A stretch of DNA of 64,000 nucleotides from Cytospora piceicola (taxonomy: Eukaryota > Ascomycota > Sordariomycetes > Diaporthales > Cytosporaceae). The DNA is taken from NCBI GenBank assembly GCA_023375675.1, contig JALQBC010000021.1, positions 620,001 to 684,000 on the forward strand, given 5' to 3'. The translations under genes were made by a program, and so were the position numbers. This document shows, piece after piece, positions 1 to 11,702 of this stretch (position 1 is its first letter; the number at the start of each line of letters is the position of its first letter). The notes under the pieces were generated by a model that made no database searches, had not been told where the DNA came from, and saw nothing but the letters and a program-made list of their open reading frames with translations.

Positions 1-1364
1 GAGCCGCATCCCAAATGAGATCTCCCACCAACAAACAATTTCCTTCGGCCCGGACCAAGGATTTTAATCGGTGCCGACACCTAAATCCAACGACAACTGG
101 TCCAATCTCACCTGCTCTCCCACCGGATTATTAGCTGAGCATTGTACCGTCGAGATGTGAGCCCCAAGAAAAGAAGAGGGGGGAAAAAGAAGTTCGGGAT
201 CCACGAATGACTTCACAATTCGATACATGTGAGGAGGATGCCTATCCTTTTGAACCTGCAGCTGGCACCTGCAGCAGCCTGCTGTGCCCCTAGATTCCGG
301 AACGCCGCCCGCGCGTGTCAAGGATATTTTGGGTGTGTGTGGGCCTACCAACAAACGCCTCGGCGACTACGGCTCGCCCTGTTTGGAAATTAAAATGATG
401 AGAAGGCAAAATAAAAAAAATGGGACAGGAAACATTTCGAACATATCCGCGACCTAACCTGTTCAGGCCACAGGCACCAAACAAGATGAACCAATCAACA
501 TGCTTCTGATACTCTATTACCGTTGTGGTCTGTCTGCTGTGCAATAGCGTACAGTTACGCACTTGAGCGACGTCTGCTGGAAGCTTCAGCACCACCTGGG
601 CAGCCTGGGCACCTTCAACGGCGACAGGGGCCTGGGGCCCAGTGCCTGGATACGGATATCGCAGTAGCATCCACTATCACCGCCATCACGACCCAGACAG
701 GCCAAAACGCCCATTTGCCACAGCCCAGATGTCACTCATCGTCACTCGCCCCCAGGCCCCCCCTCCCTGGTACTACCACTCATCCACCAGCTCTGCGACG
801 GAACGCACACCCCTTGTCCCGCTACCCCCCTTTTTATTCCGTGAGACCGCATTTTAGAATTGAAATCCTTGAGTGGCTGGACATCGGTACGAGGTTCTTC
901 CCACAAGTTTCCTATGCGGCGTGGGTACAACCAAGCGCTCGAAACGCTGGGCTGGGTTTAGCTTGGTTCGGTGGGGGGGAGGAGAAGGCAAAGAAAGCCG
1001 CAGGAAAGGAACCGCTCCGAATCCAGGCGCCACACCCCCCCTCCCCCCTGGTGATGTGGTGAGGTCGCACTGTCAGCCATGCCATGCCTCCATTCAGGGC
1101 TCCCCTTGAACTTCCAGAGTGGGAGGGCCCGACGGTAAGGTTGCGCGTGGTCGAATATTGTGGCACCCGAAAGATTCCCATATCTTTCTTCCCTTTTCGA
1201 CATCTTCATCTTCATCACTCATTGAAAGTTGAAGTGTCGTCGTTCGCTCTTGTTGGAGCATAGAAGTTTTTTTTTTGAATGTGCATTTCGCAGCACATTG
1301 CCGTTCTTTTTTTCTGTTGTTGTTGAACTTACCCGGACGCTCACCACGGTGAGCTGTGGTAACC
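1..1364. promoter_or_regulatory. Upstream region of the alpha-glucan synthase gene
   Basis: No supported gene. The stretch contains C-rich and T-rich runs (for example near 755-835, 1034-1050 and 1268-1316) and ends at the start codon at 1365. It probably holds the promoter and 5' leader of the glucan synthase. The open frames here are short, composition-driven and unlike any family I know. Confidence 0.5.
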
Positions 1365-4300
1365 ATGTTTGCCCTTGTATGGCTTTCGGCCATTGCTCTT
1401 TTCTCCTCTACGACCTTCGTTCACGGACTCAAATACACTCTTTCTGAAGTAGACTATAATCTTAATGTGAACAAGACGGCGACCAATCCCGCCGACTACT
1501 GGGTTGCGGAACGGAAAAACCACACATATCACCCATCCCCGGACAACTGGAGGTTTCCTTTCTATACCGTCGTCCTGGATCGTTTCGTCAATGGCGACCC
1601 AAGCAACGACAATGCGAACAAAACGCTCTTCGAGACCGATATGATGAGCACCCAGATCCGCAACGGCGGTGATCTCCAGGGCTTGGTGGACTCCTTGGAC
1701 TATATCGCCGGCATGGGAATCAAGGTGCGACAATACACTCCCATATTATCTCATGTTTTTTCATGTTTTTTTCATGTTTCTGCATTTATCACCGTTCGCG
1801 ACGCCTTCATCTTCTAACCTAACTGCTAGGGTATCTATATGGCTGGCTCGCCTTTCATAAATCAGCCATGGGGCTCCGACGCTTATTCTGTAAGTTCACC
1901 CACGAGATGCTGCGGGCTTTTGACCGTAACGTTCGGAACTGACTGGGACATTTAGCCGCTTGACCTCACTCTCCTCGATAGGCACTCTGGCGACGTCGCG
2001 ATGTGGCAGGAGACCATGGATCAGATCCATGCACGAGGCATGTGGGTCATCCTCGACAACACAATGGCAACGTGAGTAAACACCGTGATCTTGATGATTG
2101 ATAGCAACCTCTTACATGTCTCATTATCCAGCCTGGGTGACCTGATCGGGTTTGAGGGATACCTTAACACGAGTGCGCCATTCACGATCGATGAACATAA
2201 AGTGAAGTGGAAGACGTCCCGACAATACCTCGACTTCCAGTTCGGGAACGAATATAACGACACGTGCGAGTACCCTACATTTTGGTACGAGGATGGTAAC
2301 AAGGTTGAGAAAAACGTCACCGATCAACTCAAGGGCTGCTACAACAGTGATTTCGACCAGTATGGCGACGTCGAAGCGTTTGGTGTGTTCCCTGATTGGG
2401 AGCGTCAGCTTTCCAAATTCGCCTCCGTGCAAGATCGTCTGCGTGAGTGGAACCCATCTGTCCTGGAGCGTCTTCAGGTATTCTCATGCATGACGATCGC
2501 TGCCCTCGATATCGACGGATTCCGTGTGGATAAGGCGATGCAGGTGACGGTGGATGCTCAGGCCGCCTTCACCACCAAGGTACGCGATTGTGCGGTGCAG
2601 TATAACAAGACAAACTTCATGATCGTTGGCGAAGTCACTGCCGGCAACTACCTGGGATCTGTTTGGCTGGGACGTGGCCGTTCGGCGGACAAATGGGTTC
2701 CCGACGGTCAAACTGCCCAAACCCTTACCTGGAACGACTCTTCCAGCGATCAATATTTCCTGCGTGAGGCAGGAAACAGTGCTGTCGATGCCGGCGCCTT
2801 CCACTATTCTGTGTACCGGTACCTGACGCGTTTTCTGGGGATGGGTGGAAACCTCGAGGCTGGCTACGATTTACCCACCAGCAGCTGGGTTGATATGTGG
2901 AATGAGATGCTGCTGTCGAACGACTTTTACAATGCCAACAATGGCGAGTTCGACCCCCGCCATCTTTACGGTGTCGCGAATCAAGATGTCTTCCGCTGGC
3001 CAGGTGTTGTGAAGGGAACGGAGCGCCAGATGCTTGGATACATGGTCACAACACTTCTCATGCCAGGTATCCCGCTTGTCTATTATGGCGAGGAACAAGA
3101 TCTGTACATTTCCGACAGTACCGCGAGCAACTACGTCTTCGGTCGACAGGCATTCTCGCCCTCGCCGTCTTGGTACAGGCATGGCTGCTATACCCTCGGC
3201 AGTGATATCTACGTCAACTGGCCAGCGGAGAGAGCCAAGACGGGTTGCCATGACCCCATGCAAGCGTGGGACCACCGCGATCCCTCCGCCCCCCTTCGAA
3301 ACACTTTGAAGCACATGTTTGCCATGCGCGAGTCCTACCCAGTTCTCGAAGGAGGCTGGCTCTTGGCTGGGCTTGCAAACCAGACCCACTTCAGTCTCGT
3401 GAACGGCAGCTCAAAATACACAGAGTTCGGCATCTGGAGCGTCGTGCGTGCCTACAACAGCCAAACACAGAATGTGTCCACGACCGCTGATACCAGCAAG
3501 CCCGTGTGGCTTGTGTACCACAACGAACCCAACGAGACGACCTACACCTTCGACTGCAGCGACTCTGTATCTGGCGTAGACGGCAAGGCCTTCATTTCAC
3601 CCTTCGACGCCGGAACCAACGTCACGAATGTTATGAACGGAAGCGAGTATCATCAGCTCGAAAAATCTGCCATTTCAAATTCCAACTGGACCGGAACTGG
3701 TAAAACGGCCGGCTGTCTCAGCAGTATCACCATGAAGCCGTACGAGTTCAAAGTCTTTGTGGAAAGTGATCGCTACGTGCACCCTGGACCCATGATTACG
3801 AAGTTCTCACCGGGCCACGACTTCCCCATCGATTCATCGGTTAATAAGACGGGTGAAGTCGAGATTGTACTGGGCTTCTCTGTTGAGATGGACTGCGACG
3901 ATGTCTCTGACTCTGTGTCTGTCTTGTCCTTCATCAACGCCGCATCGGACGAGGGTGAGAAATTGGCCACCTTTAAAGATGCGACTTGCAAGAACGTTAA
4001 GGAATCGAGTGCATCAACCGTCACCGGCGATATTCCTACGGCCTGGGAATGGACTGCCACTCTGTCAGGGCTGGTTGATGGAGTCCATAAAGTCAAGGTC
4101 GACAACGCCACGTCCTCGGACGGAGCAGTTACCAATAGCGTCGACTGGTTCCTGCTAAGACGCGGTCTCCCGAACAATCCCATTGTCTTCCCGGAAAGGG
4201 CCAACTTCTCGTCCAGTCTCCTTCACGTGGACGACAACGGCATCATGTACGTTAATCACTCTGCGCCAGGCGCTGCTCAGTACCGGTTCAGCACCAACTG

Positions 4301-7300
4301 GGGATCAAGCTGGAGTGCATGGGCCAACTACACCGGCGAGTACGGAAAGATCACTGCTCAGACCTGGTCTGGAACGCATACGCAGGCTTGGAAGGGCGAA
4401 CATGTCCAGGTCCAGTACTGGAGCAAGCCTCTCGGCTCGTCCGCCTTCATGCAGCACGGTGACAGCCTTCACGAGCGCAGGTTTCCTCACGTCTTCTTGC
4501 ACGGTGAATATAACGAATGGGGCTACGATTCCGGTGTGCGCAGCACCATGAGTCTCGAGGGTAATGGAACGTGGGAGATGCACTATATGTACGAGTGGCC
4601 CGCCGCCGTACAGGTGAACATCTGGGGCATTAACCCAGATGGCCAGCCTGACGAGACCTTCATCTACGGAGACATTGACGGCGATGGTGTCCTTGACAGG
4701 CTGTCTCCCAGTAGTTTGTCGAGCAACGTCTTCAACATGACCGTTCCGAAGTGGCCATACCTGTCATACAAGTTGCTGATCAACGATGCCACCTGGCAAA
4801 TCCAGTCGGTGCCAACAGGTACGGTATACCTGCAGATCTGCCTCTTCTTCATACTCGCCATCCTTCCTATCATCTTGGCGGCTCTGGCTGGGTGGATCTA
4901 CGTTCGCGGGTTTTACCAGGTCAAGGTCAACAAGCGAGGATTCAAGGCAAACCCCAAAAACTGGCTCTCAATTGGTGGCCTCCTTAAAACCGACTCGGCT
5001 TCTGGCGAGAAGAAGGAGAAGTACAGCATCGCTCTTCGGGCCATCTCCCCGTCACCCGCGTCTACGCCGGTCCCTGCCATCAAAGCTACGGGTGAGAAAA
5101 GGACGGTCTTGATCGCAACTATGGAGTATAACATCGATGACTGGAACATCAGCATCAAGATCGGTGGTCTTGGTGTTATGGCTAAGTTGATGAGCACTGC
5201 CTTGGCCGATGTTAACCTTATCTGGGTGGTTCCTTGTGTGGGTGGCATCGAATACCCCATGGACGAGCCAGCCGAGTCAATGTTCGTGCAAATCATGGGC
5301 GAATCCTACGAAGTTCATGTTCAGTACCATAGGGTCCGGAACATTACCTATGTCATCCTAGACGCTCCTATCTTCCGTCAACAAACCAAGGCCGAGCCAT
5401 ATATCGCCAGGATGGACGACGTCGAATCCGGTATCCTGTACGCGGCCTGGAACAGCTGTATCGCCGAAACCATCCGCCGATTCCCCGTGGATATCTACCA
5501 CATCAACGATTACCACGGTGCTATTGCTCCTCTCTACCTACTCCCGCAGACCATACCTATCTGTCTCTCTCTTCACAACGCCGAATTCCAAGGTCTCTGG
5601 CCTATGCGCTCACCTGAGGAGGCCAAGGAGGTTTGCGACGTCTTCGGTTTACCTATGGACATTGTGAAGAAGTACGTACAATATGGTTCCGTATTCAACC
5701 TGCTCCACGCCGGTGCGAGTTATCTTCGATACCACCAAAGAGGATTTGGTGCTGTGGGTGTGTCAAAGAAGTACGGTGACCGTTCGCTGGCTCGATACCC
5801 CATTTTCTGGAGTTTGAAATCGATCGGCCAGCTTCCCAACCCAGACCCTTCAGATACAGCCGAGTGGGAACCGGAGAAGGACGCCACGTCGAGCAGTAAG
5901 GAAGGTGTGGATATCGATCAGGCATTCGAGGATGCCCGTGGAGGCCTGCGAGTAAAGGCTCAAGAGTGGGCTGGTCTCGAGATCGACCCAACCGCTGAGT
6001 TGTTTGTCTTTGTCGGCCGTTGGTCTCTCCAGAAGGGTGTGGACCTGATCGCGGATATCTTCCCTAGTATTCTGGAGAAGTACCCGAAGACGCAACTTAT
6101 CTGTGTTGGTCCCGTGATCGACTTGTACGGAAAGTTTGCGGCCCTTAAGCTCGCCAAATTGATGGAGAAGTACCCGAAGAGAGTGTTTTCGAAGCCCGAA
6201 TTCACCCAGCTCCCGCCATACATCTTCAGCGGTGCCGAGTTCGCCCTGATTCCATCACGTGATGAGCCTTTCGGTCTGGTCGCCGTCGAATTCGGTAGGA
6301 AGGGTGCCCTGGGTGTCGGTGCGAGAGTCGGTGGTCTCGGTCAGATGCCTGGTTTCTGGTTTACTGTCGAGTCGATGTCACCTGCTCATTTGCTTGACCA
6401 GTTTAGACATGCTCTGAAGGGGGCCTTGGAGTCCAAGCAGCCAAAGCGCGCGCTCATGCGTGCATGGAGTGCGAAGCAGCGATTCCCCGTCAAGCAGTGG
6501 ATCAAGCAGCTTGACAGCCTTTACGACGAGTCGATCCGTATCAACAACAAGGAGGCGAAGAAGAGGAAAGTTTCAAGCAAGTCCATGCTGTCACTCCACG
6601 CGGATGGACCGGACACTCCCGGCCAATCCAGGCCAACAACACCCAATGGTGGTGGCCTCCAAATCTCGGTATCATCACCAAGTGCAGTACGCGGCTCACT
6701 ACTGCGTTCCGACTCTTCAGGGATGCCATCTCCCGGTCTTCCTCCCTCTGGCCTCCGATCACCCAGCCTGCTCCCCTCTCCTGGTCTTCCCTCTCCGGGT
6801 CTCCCCTCTCCGGGTCTCACGCCTAAATTCCCATGGGCAACACTGGAGCCTGGATCGACACGCAACTCGACCATGAGCGTTGCATCCTTCGACAGCTTCG
6901 CCATGCGCGCCCAGAATGACGGCGGCATCCCGTCAAGCCCCAGCTTTGCCCCTGGTGTGAATGACTCTCTCGTTGGCCTGCCTCTCCCTCAGCCTAGCTT
7001 CTACCAGCAAGGCAACCGCAACAGCAGTCAGCTTTCCCTCTCCGATGTCGTTGGTGAGCGGCACGACCTGAAACTACAGAAGGTCGACTTATCCTTTAAC
7101 GATAGCAACGGCGAATTCTTCGCCGAGTTCGAGCAGATGCTCTCTAACATAACAGCCAAGAACTCCATTACCGAACTGTGTATCGAAGAATTCCTCAAGA
7201 AGAGCGAGAAGGAATGGTTCAAGCGGTACCGTGAGGCCAAATTGGGCCTGTCGCGCGACATGAGCCGGACGCGGAGCCCGGGCAGGAGGCCCCAGAGCAG

Positions 7301-8912
7301 CGATGGAAAGTACAGAGATTCATCTGTCGTCAGCCGGGGGAGACAGAGACACCGCAGTATTACTCCCCACAGTAACCTTACGTATGAGAGTACGGAAGTG
7401 GGCTCACCTCTCGGCCCAGATGTTGACGACGAGTTCCTGTTGGGTGACGGCTACAAGGCGCCCACAGGACTGAGAAAGTGAGTTGACCCAACATATTGTC
7501 GAGTTGTGTTTGCAGTTGGATAAAACCATTTTGCTGACGAAATCCCAACAGGTTCCTCTCAATCCGCATCGGAGACTGGCCAATCTATGCTTTCTTCATG
7601 TCGCTTGGCCAGATTCTTTCCGTCAACTCGTACCAGATCGTCCTGCTCACTGGCGAGGCGTCGCAAACCTCAGACAAACTGTACATCATCGGCTCTGTCT
7701 ACCTGGCCACGTCGATCATGTACTGGTTCATGATACGAAACCTGAAGTCGTTGTACGCCATCAGTCTACCATGGTTGTTCTTCGGTTTGGCCTTCCTGCT
7801 TCTCGGTATTGCGCCTTTCTTTGACGGGGAAACGATACAGACCGTCGCGACCGTCTTGTACGCGGCGGGTGCTAGCAGTGGCGGTGTGATGTTTGCCCTC
7901 AACTTCGGTGACGAAGGTAAGACTTTCCCATCCCATACTATTCCACTTATTTTACCTTTATTTCAAGTCCTAACATGCGACTCTAGGTGGCTCCCCGACA
8001 AGACAATGGATCATCCGCGCCATCATCGTTGCCGGCATCGCACAGGTCTACTCCCTCATGCTCTGGTACTGGGGCTCCCTGGTCTCCAATTCCGAGGCCA
8101 CCATAACCGGCCATATTGCAAGCACCTCCATCCCCACCGCCCTCGTTGTCTGCGTCCCCATCGCCGTCGTGCTTTGGATCATCGGCCTCGTCCTTTTCCT
8201 TGGTCTGCCCGGTTACTACCGCCAGTCGCCCGAATCCATCCCCGGTCTCTACATCTCCCTGCTCCACCGAAAGCTCGTACCTTGGTTCTTCATCGCCGTC
8301 ATCATCCAGAACTACTGGCTGTCGGCGCCGTACGGCCGTAACTGGCAGTTCCTCTTCGGCTCCCAGTTCATCCCCGGCTGGGGCGTCTTCTTGCTCGCCC
8401 TAGGCTTCTTCGTTGTGCTGTGGGGAATCATACTTTACGGCTTCTCGTTCTTTTCCGACGAGCATACCTGGCTCCTGCCCATCTTCGCCATCGGACTTGG
8501 CGCCCCCCGCTGGGCACAAATGCTCTGGGGTGTCTCCGGCATGGGCTGGTACGTCCCCTGGGCAGGCTCTGGTCTGGGCTCAGCTATCCTGTCTCGCTGC
8601 CTGTGGCTGTGGCTCGGCCTGCTCGACGCCATCCAGGGTGTCGGCCTGGGCATGATGCTCCTGGCCACGCTCACAAGACAGCACGTCCTCGCCGTGCTGA
8701 TCGGCTCCCAGGTCATCGGCTCGGGCATCACGATGCTGGCCAGGGCGACGTGCCCCAACGCCCAGTACTCGACGGCCACGTTCCCTGACTTCAGCCAGGG
8801 CGCGATGCCAGGCGCCTCGGAGAAGTGGTTCTGGATATGCCTGGCGTTCCAGCTGGTCATTCCATTCGGCTTCTTCAAGTTCTTCCGGAAGGAGCAAGTC
8901 TCAAAGCCATAG
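1365..8912 (+). CDS. ags1: Cell-wall alpha-1,3-glucan synthase
   Basis: Plasma-membrane enzyme that makes alpha-1,3-glucan of the fungal cell wall. Exons: 1365-1724, 1830-1889, 1956-2071, 2132-7477, 7552-7916, 7987-8912; the joined frame gives 2390 aa, the usual family length. An N-terminal signal peptide (about residues 1-21) is followed by an extracellular GH13 amylase-like domain; visible are the nucleophile D312 (GFRVDKA), E346 (IVGEV) and D464 (VANQD). One membrane segment lies near 1076-1100. A cytosolic GT5/GT1-type synthase domain follows, with KIGGLG from about 1188 and the E-x7-E pair E1557/E1565. Then comes a Ser/Pro-rich linker with PSPGL repeats, and from about 1961 a multi-pass membrane C-terminus thought to form the export path. 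The ATG at 1365 was chosen because it starts the signal peptide. All catalytic parts look intact. Confidence 0.97.
6774..6818 (+). repeat. Three tandem 15-bp units in the glucan synthase linker
   Basis: Three near-identical 15-bp units (6774-6788, 6789-6803, 6804-6818) encode PSPGL three times in the linker between the synthase domain and the C-terminal membrane domain. The last two copies are identical, which suggests recent slippage. Confidence 0.85.
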
Positions 8913-9252
8913 TGTGTTTTTGGATGTTTTTATTGTTCTCTACTTTCCTTTTGGGTTGGTCTCTTCACTACCATTTGCATCAGCGGCGGACACGTTAGGT
9001 GGCGTCTATTTTGATGATATATCATCTCTCTCTTTTTTTTGTGTGGGGTTTTTGGATTGTGTAGAAATAGGTGGCTCGGTGACATCTGGTGATAGTGCTC
9101 GGAGAGGAGCATCTATCAGGAACACTGAGGAATCCATGTATATATGATTTTATCAGGAATGAGTCACTGATACAATCATGGAAAATATCGAAATTTATAC
9201 CCTTTACGTTTATGTAAATCACACCTAGTCTTATCGACGTGACTGTCCATCC
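8913..9252. other. Convergent 3' gap
   Basis: Short AT-richer spacer between the 3' ends of the glucan synthase (+) and the HET-domain gene (-). It should hold both 3' UTRs; no gene is seen. Confidence 0.5.
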
Positions 9253-10884
9253 TCACTTAACCCTTGCGACTTCTAATCTTGCCTGGTACAGTTCGACGTC
9301 ACCCTCCCGAATTGAAACCGTCTTCTTTGCTACTAAAATCGATAACTTGTATACGGCAGTTGGAAGCGAGATTATGATGCTTGATCCATGGTCGCGAAGA
9401 ATCACGGATGAACTGTCAATCTTCCACCAGGCGAGATCATCCCCCGTGTGACCGTACCTGTTCTTATCGAGGTAGTCGTAATCCTTCATATACTGATACC
9501 TCTCAAATACAGACAGAACTGGTTTCCCACGGCCGTTGTCGGGCCTGCGGTCACAAAGTATCACCAGCCTGACAGTGACACCTCCCAGGAGGCCGTCTAC
9601 CGTACACCATTGCACCAAGGAGGCGCCCCAGTCGCTTCCCAAGAAGCACGAATCCTCCCAATCCCAAAGGCGCTGTGGAGTGGTCCAAATTATTTCAAAT
9701 CCACCGGGCAATAGGATCTGCAGAGCACACCTCCTGCTGTCCAGGATCATACTTGGCGTTATTAGGGAGGTGCAAAAATCAGCCACGTAGATTTCTGTAC
9801 CGCTGCCCATATGCATTCGGCTTGGTAGCAGTCGCGAGGATACTCTCATGGGTCTATTCACGCGACAGAAGAGTGTTCCGTCAATTTTTCGTAGATGGAT
9901 TCCAGTAGTTTCGTTTTCACTTGTTGCACCTCTTTTCAATACGAGAATATACCCTCGTGGCTGCTTGTTCTTATCCATTATTGTGACGTTGATATGAGCG
10001 TTGACGACCTTCACGCCCTTGTTCGTCAAGGTGAATTCCATTGGTTGGAAACCGCCCAGGCCCATGGGTTCTCGGAGATCTTGAAACGGTGCAGGCGACG
10101 CGGCCAATATGCCAATGATGTCCGGAGCGGCATCTGCTGGTTCCCACGTGAAGATTGTCGGGTCGTCCATTCTTCTGATAATCTCTTCCTGTAATCGGTG
10201 GAAAGCCATCTCGCCTTCACCATATATCATCGGCATATGGATTCCAAACAAGCCCAAGAGGCAGTAGGCCATATCTTCCCTTCGGGTGGTTGTTCTTTTG
10301 GCTGCCCAAGACATCCTTTGCGCGACTGAATAATCCCTTGGAAGCTTTTCGTTTGCCAGGACTGGCCCAGGCACTCCGGTGAGATCCGCAAGCAACTCTT
10401 TCAGCTTCGTTTTCGTGCCTCGACAGGTCCATGTGCCATCCAACAGGTGGCACTCTCGCGGCGCTATCAGCTCCTGGAGCGTCCACCCACGCGTGATCCA
10501 GCGGCAGGATTTCAGGCCCTCTTCGAGACTTGTCTGGGGCGTTACATCGGCAAGGTAGACATAGCACATACTGGCTCTCTCGTACCAGCGGAACATGGAG
10601 TTGATAGCCTCTGTCAGCTCGGCGCTGCTGGATTTGTCGATGCAGCACGTGTCCACCCAGGCATACTCGAGCCCATCTTCCAGCGCGAGGCGGCACGTGT
10701 TGACGATTTTGGAATAGCCATCTCGCCGATCTTTCTCGAGGATCCTCGGGCTGAGATGTGCCATGTCATGGAACGACACCTCCTCATCGGAGGAACCCCA
10801 GGTGTGTGAGAGGATAGCGTAGGGTGGTATCTGGTCTTCGAAGAATTCCTTGAACTTGAGAGACGTAGTATTGAGGAGCCTCAT
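9253..10884 (-). CDS. HET-domain (heterokaryon incompatibility) protein
   Basis: Intronless 543-aa protein. The N-terminal half is a HET domain: YAILSHTWG at residues 22-30, then AWVDTCCIDK, the RGWTLQELIAP block and, further on, MAYCLLGLFGI and MIYGEGE. These are the standard HET blocks found in HET-E/HET-6-type proteins, which trigger cell death after fusion of unlike hyphae or act in NLR-like defence. No NACHT, WD40 or ankyrin region follows; the C-terminal 300 residues are unassigned. The family is large, fast-evolving and usually accessory, so the exact role (incompatibility or other) cannot be told. The frame is intact with no sign of pseudogenisation. Confidence 0.93.
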   Translation of the reverse strand: MRLLNTTSLKFKEFFEDQIPPYAILSHTWGSSDEEVSFHDMAHLSPRILEKDRRDGYSKIVNTCRLALEDGLEYAWVDTCCIDKSSSAELTEAINSMFRWYERASMCYVYLADVTPQTSLEEGLKSCRWITRGWTLQELIAPRECHLLDGTWTCRGTKTKLKELLADLTGVPGPVLANEKLPRDYSVAQRMSWAAKRTTTRREDMAYCLLGLFGIHMPMIYGEGEMAFHRLQEEIIRRMDDPTIFTWEPADAAPDIIGILAASPAPFQDLREPMGLGGFQPMEFTLTNKGVKVVNAHINVTIMDKNKQPRGYILVLKRGATSENETTGIHLRKIDGTLFCRVNRPMRVSSRLLPSRMHMGSGTEIYVADFCTSLITPSMILDSRRCALQILLPGGFEIIWTTPQRLWDWEDSCFLGSDWGASLVQWCTVDGLLGGVTVRLVILCDRRPDNGRGKPVLSVFERYQYMKDYDYLDKNRYGHTGDDLAWWKIDSSSVILRDHGSSIIISLPTAVYKLSILVAKKTVSIREGDVELYQARLEVARVK

Positions 10885-11702
10885 TGTAGGGAATTAGCCG
10901 CGACGGAGCAACAACTCTAGAGACTGTCAAGAGTCTCCGCTCAAGTCGATTGCTTGTGGAGTTTATGTGTACACAGCGAGGTCAAGGTGGTGATGAGGAC
11001 GATAAGCGACGAAACCAAGCATGGAGGGCGTCCTGTCAAGCTTGCCCACAATATATGTCGTGTAACGTCCTGAGCAGCGCTATTGAGTCGTTCGGGGTGG
11101 TCGTACCACTTTTCACCCAATCCAAATGTGGCTGGGTCAAAATCTGTCAGATTTACCTGTATGTAACAAGTACAAGTACACGGCGTCATTTTTGACCTCT
11201 AGTATAGTAGCATCAAAGTCTGACAAAATCAACGTAGCGCAGGAGTCGATTGGTGGTGCCCTCTGATTTGGCAGAAGCCCGCCTTGTCAGCTCGGCTACC
11301 AGTTGGCTTTTCAATTGTCTACCTTCGAGGGAGGATATAAAGGTCCGTACAACGGGTGCAAATGTCGGGAAAGCAGAGGCTGTCGTATGCATCAGACATC
11401 AGGGAGACGCGGGATTATACGGCGTAGAGAAATCGTCGTATTCCATTGCCAGTGTCTGTCAGGCCTGACCGTCTCGTGCTCTTCGTCTGCCAAAAGCGGA
11501 CTGCACCCGTACAATATATTCTTCGCTAACAGACTGCCAACGATTGCGAATTCACAATAGGAACGCGGCCTCCAAAGTCGATGTTGGCCTCTTCTTACCC
11601 TTGCCTTCAAAATCTCGGAAATGCTAGCAAAGCGACGCTATGCCGGGACGCCCGAACCATCCGTATCCTTCCGTTATAAAGCCCTTGATAGGAGTAAAAG
11701 CC
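10885..11702. other. Intergenic, no gene seen
   Basis: Lies upstream of the HET-domain gene (-) and downstream of the TCO89-like gene (-). Only short, unconvincing frames are present. Confidence 0.45.

Noticed and set aside
523..1062. 179-codon plus-strand frame upstream of the glucan synthase
   Set aside because: Pro/His/Arg-rich, composition-driven and unlike any family; overlaps other frames of equal quality.
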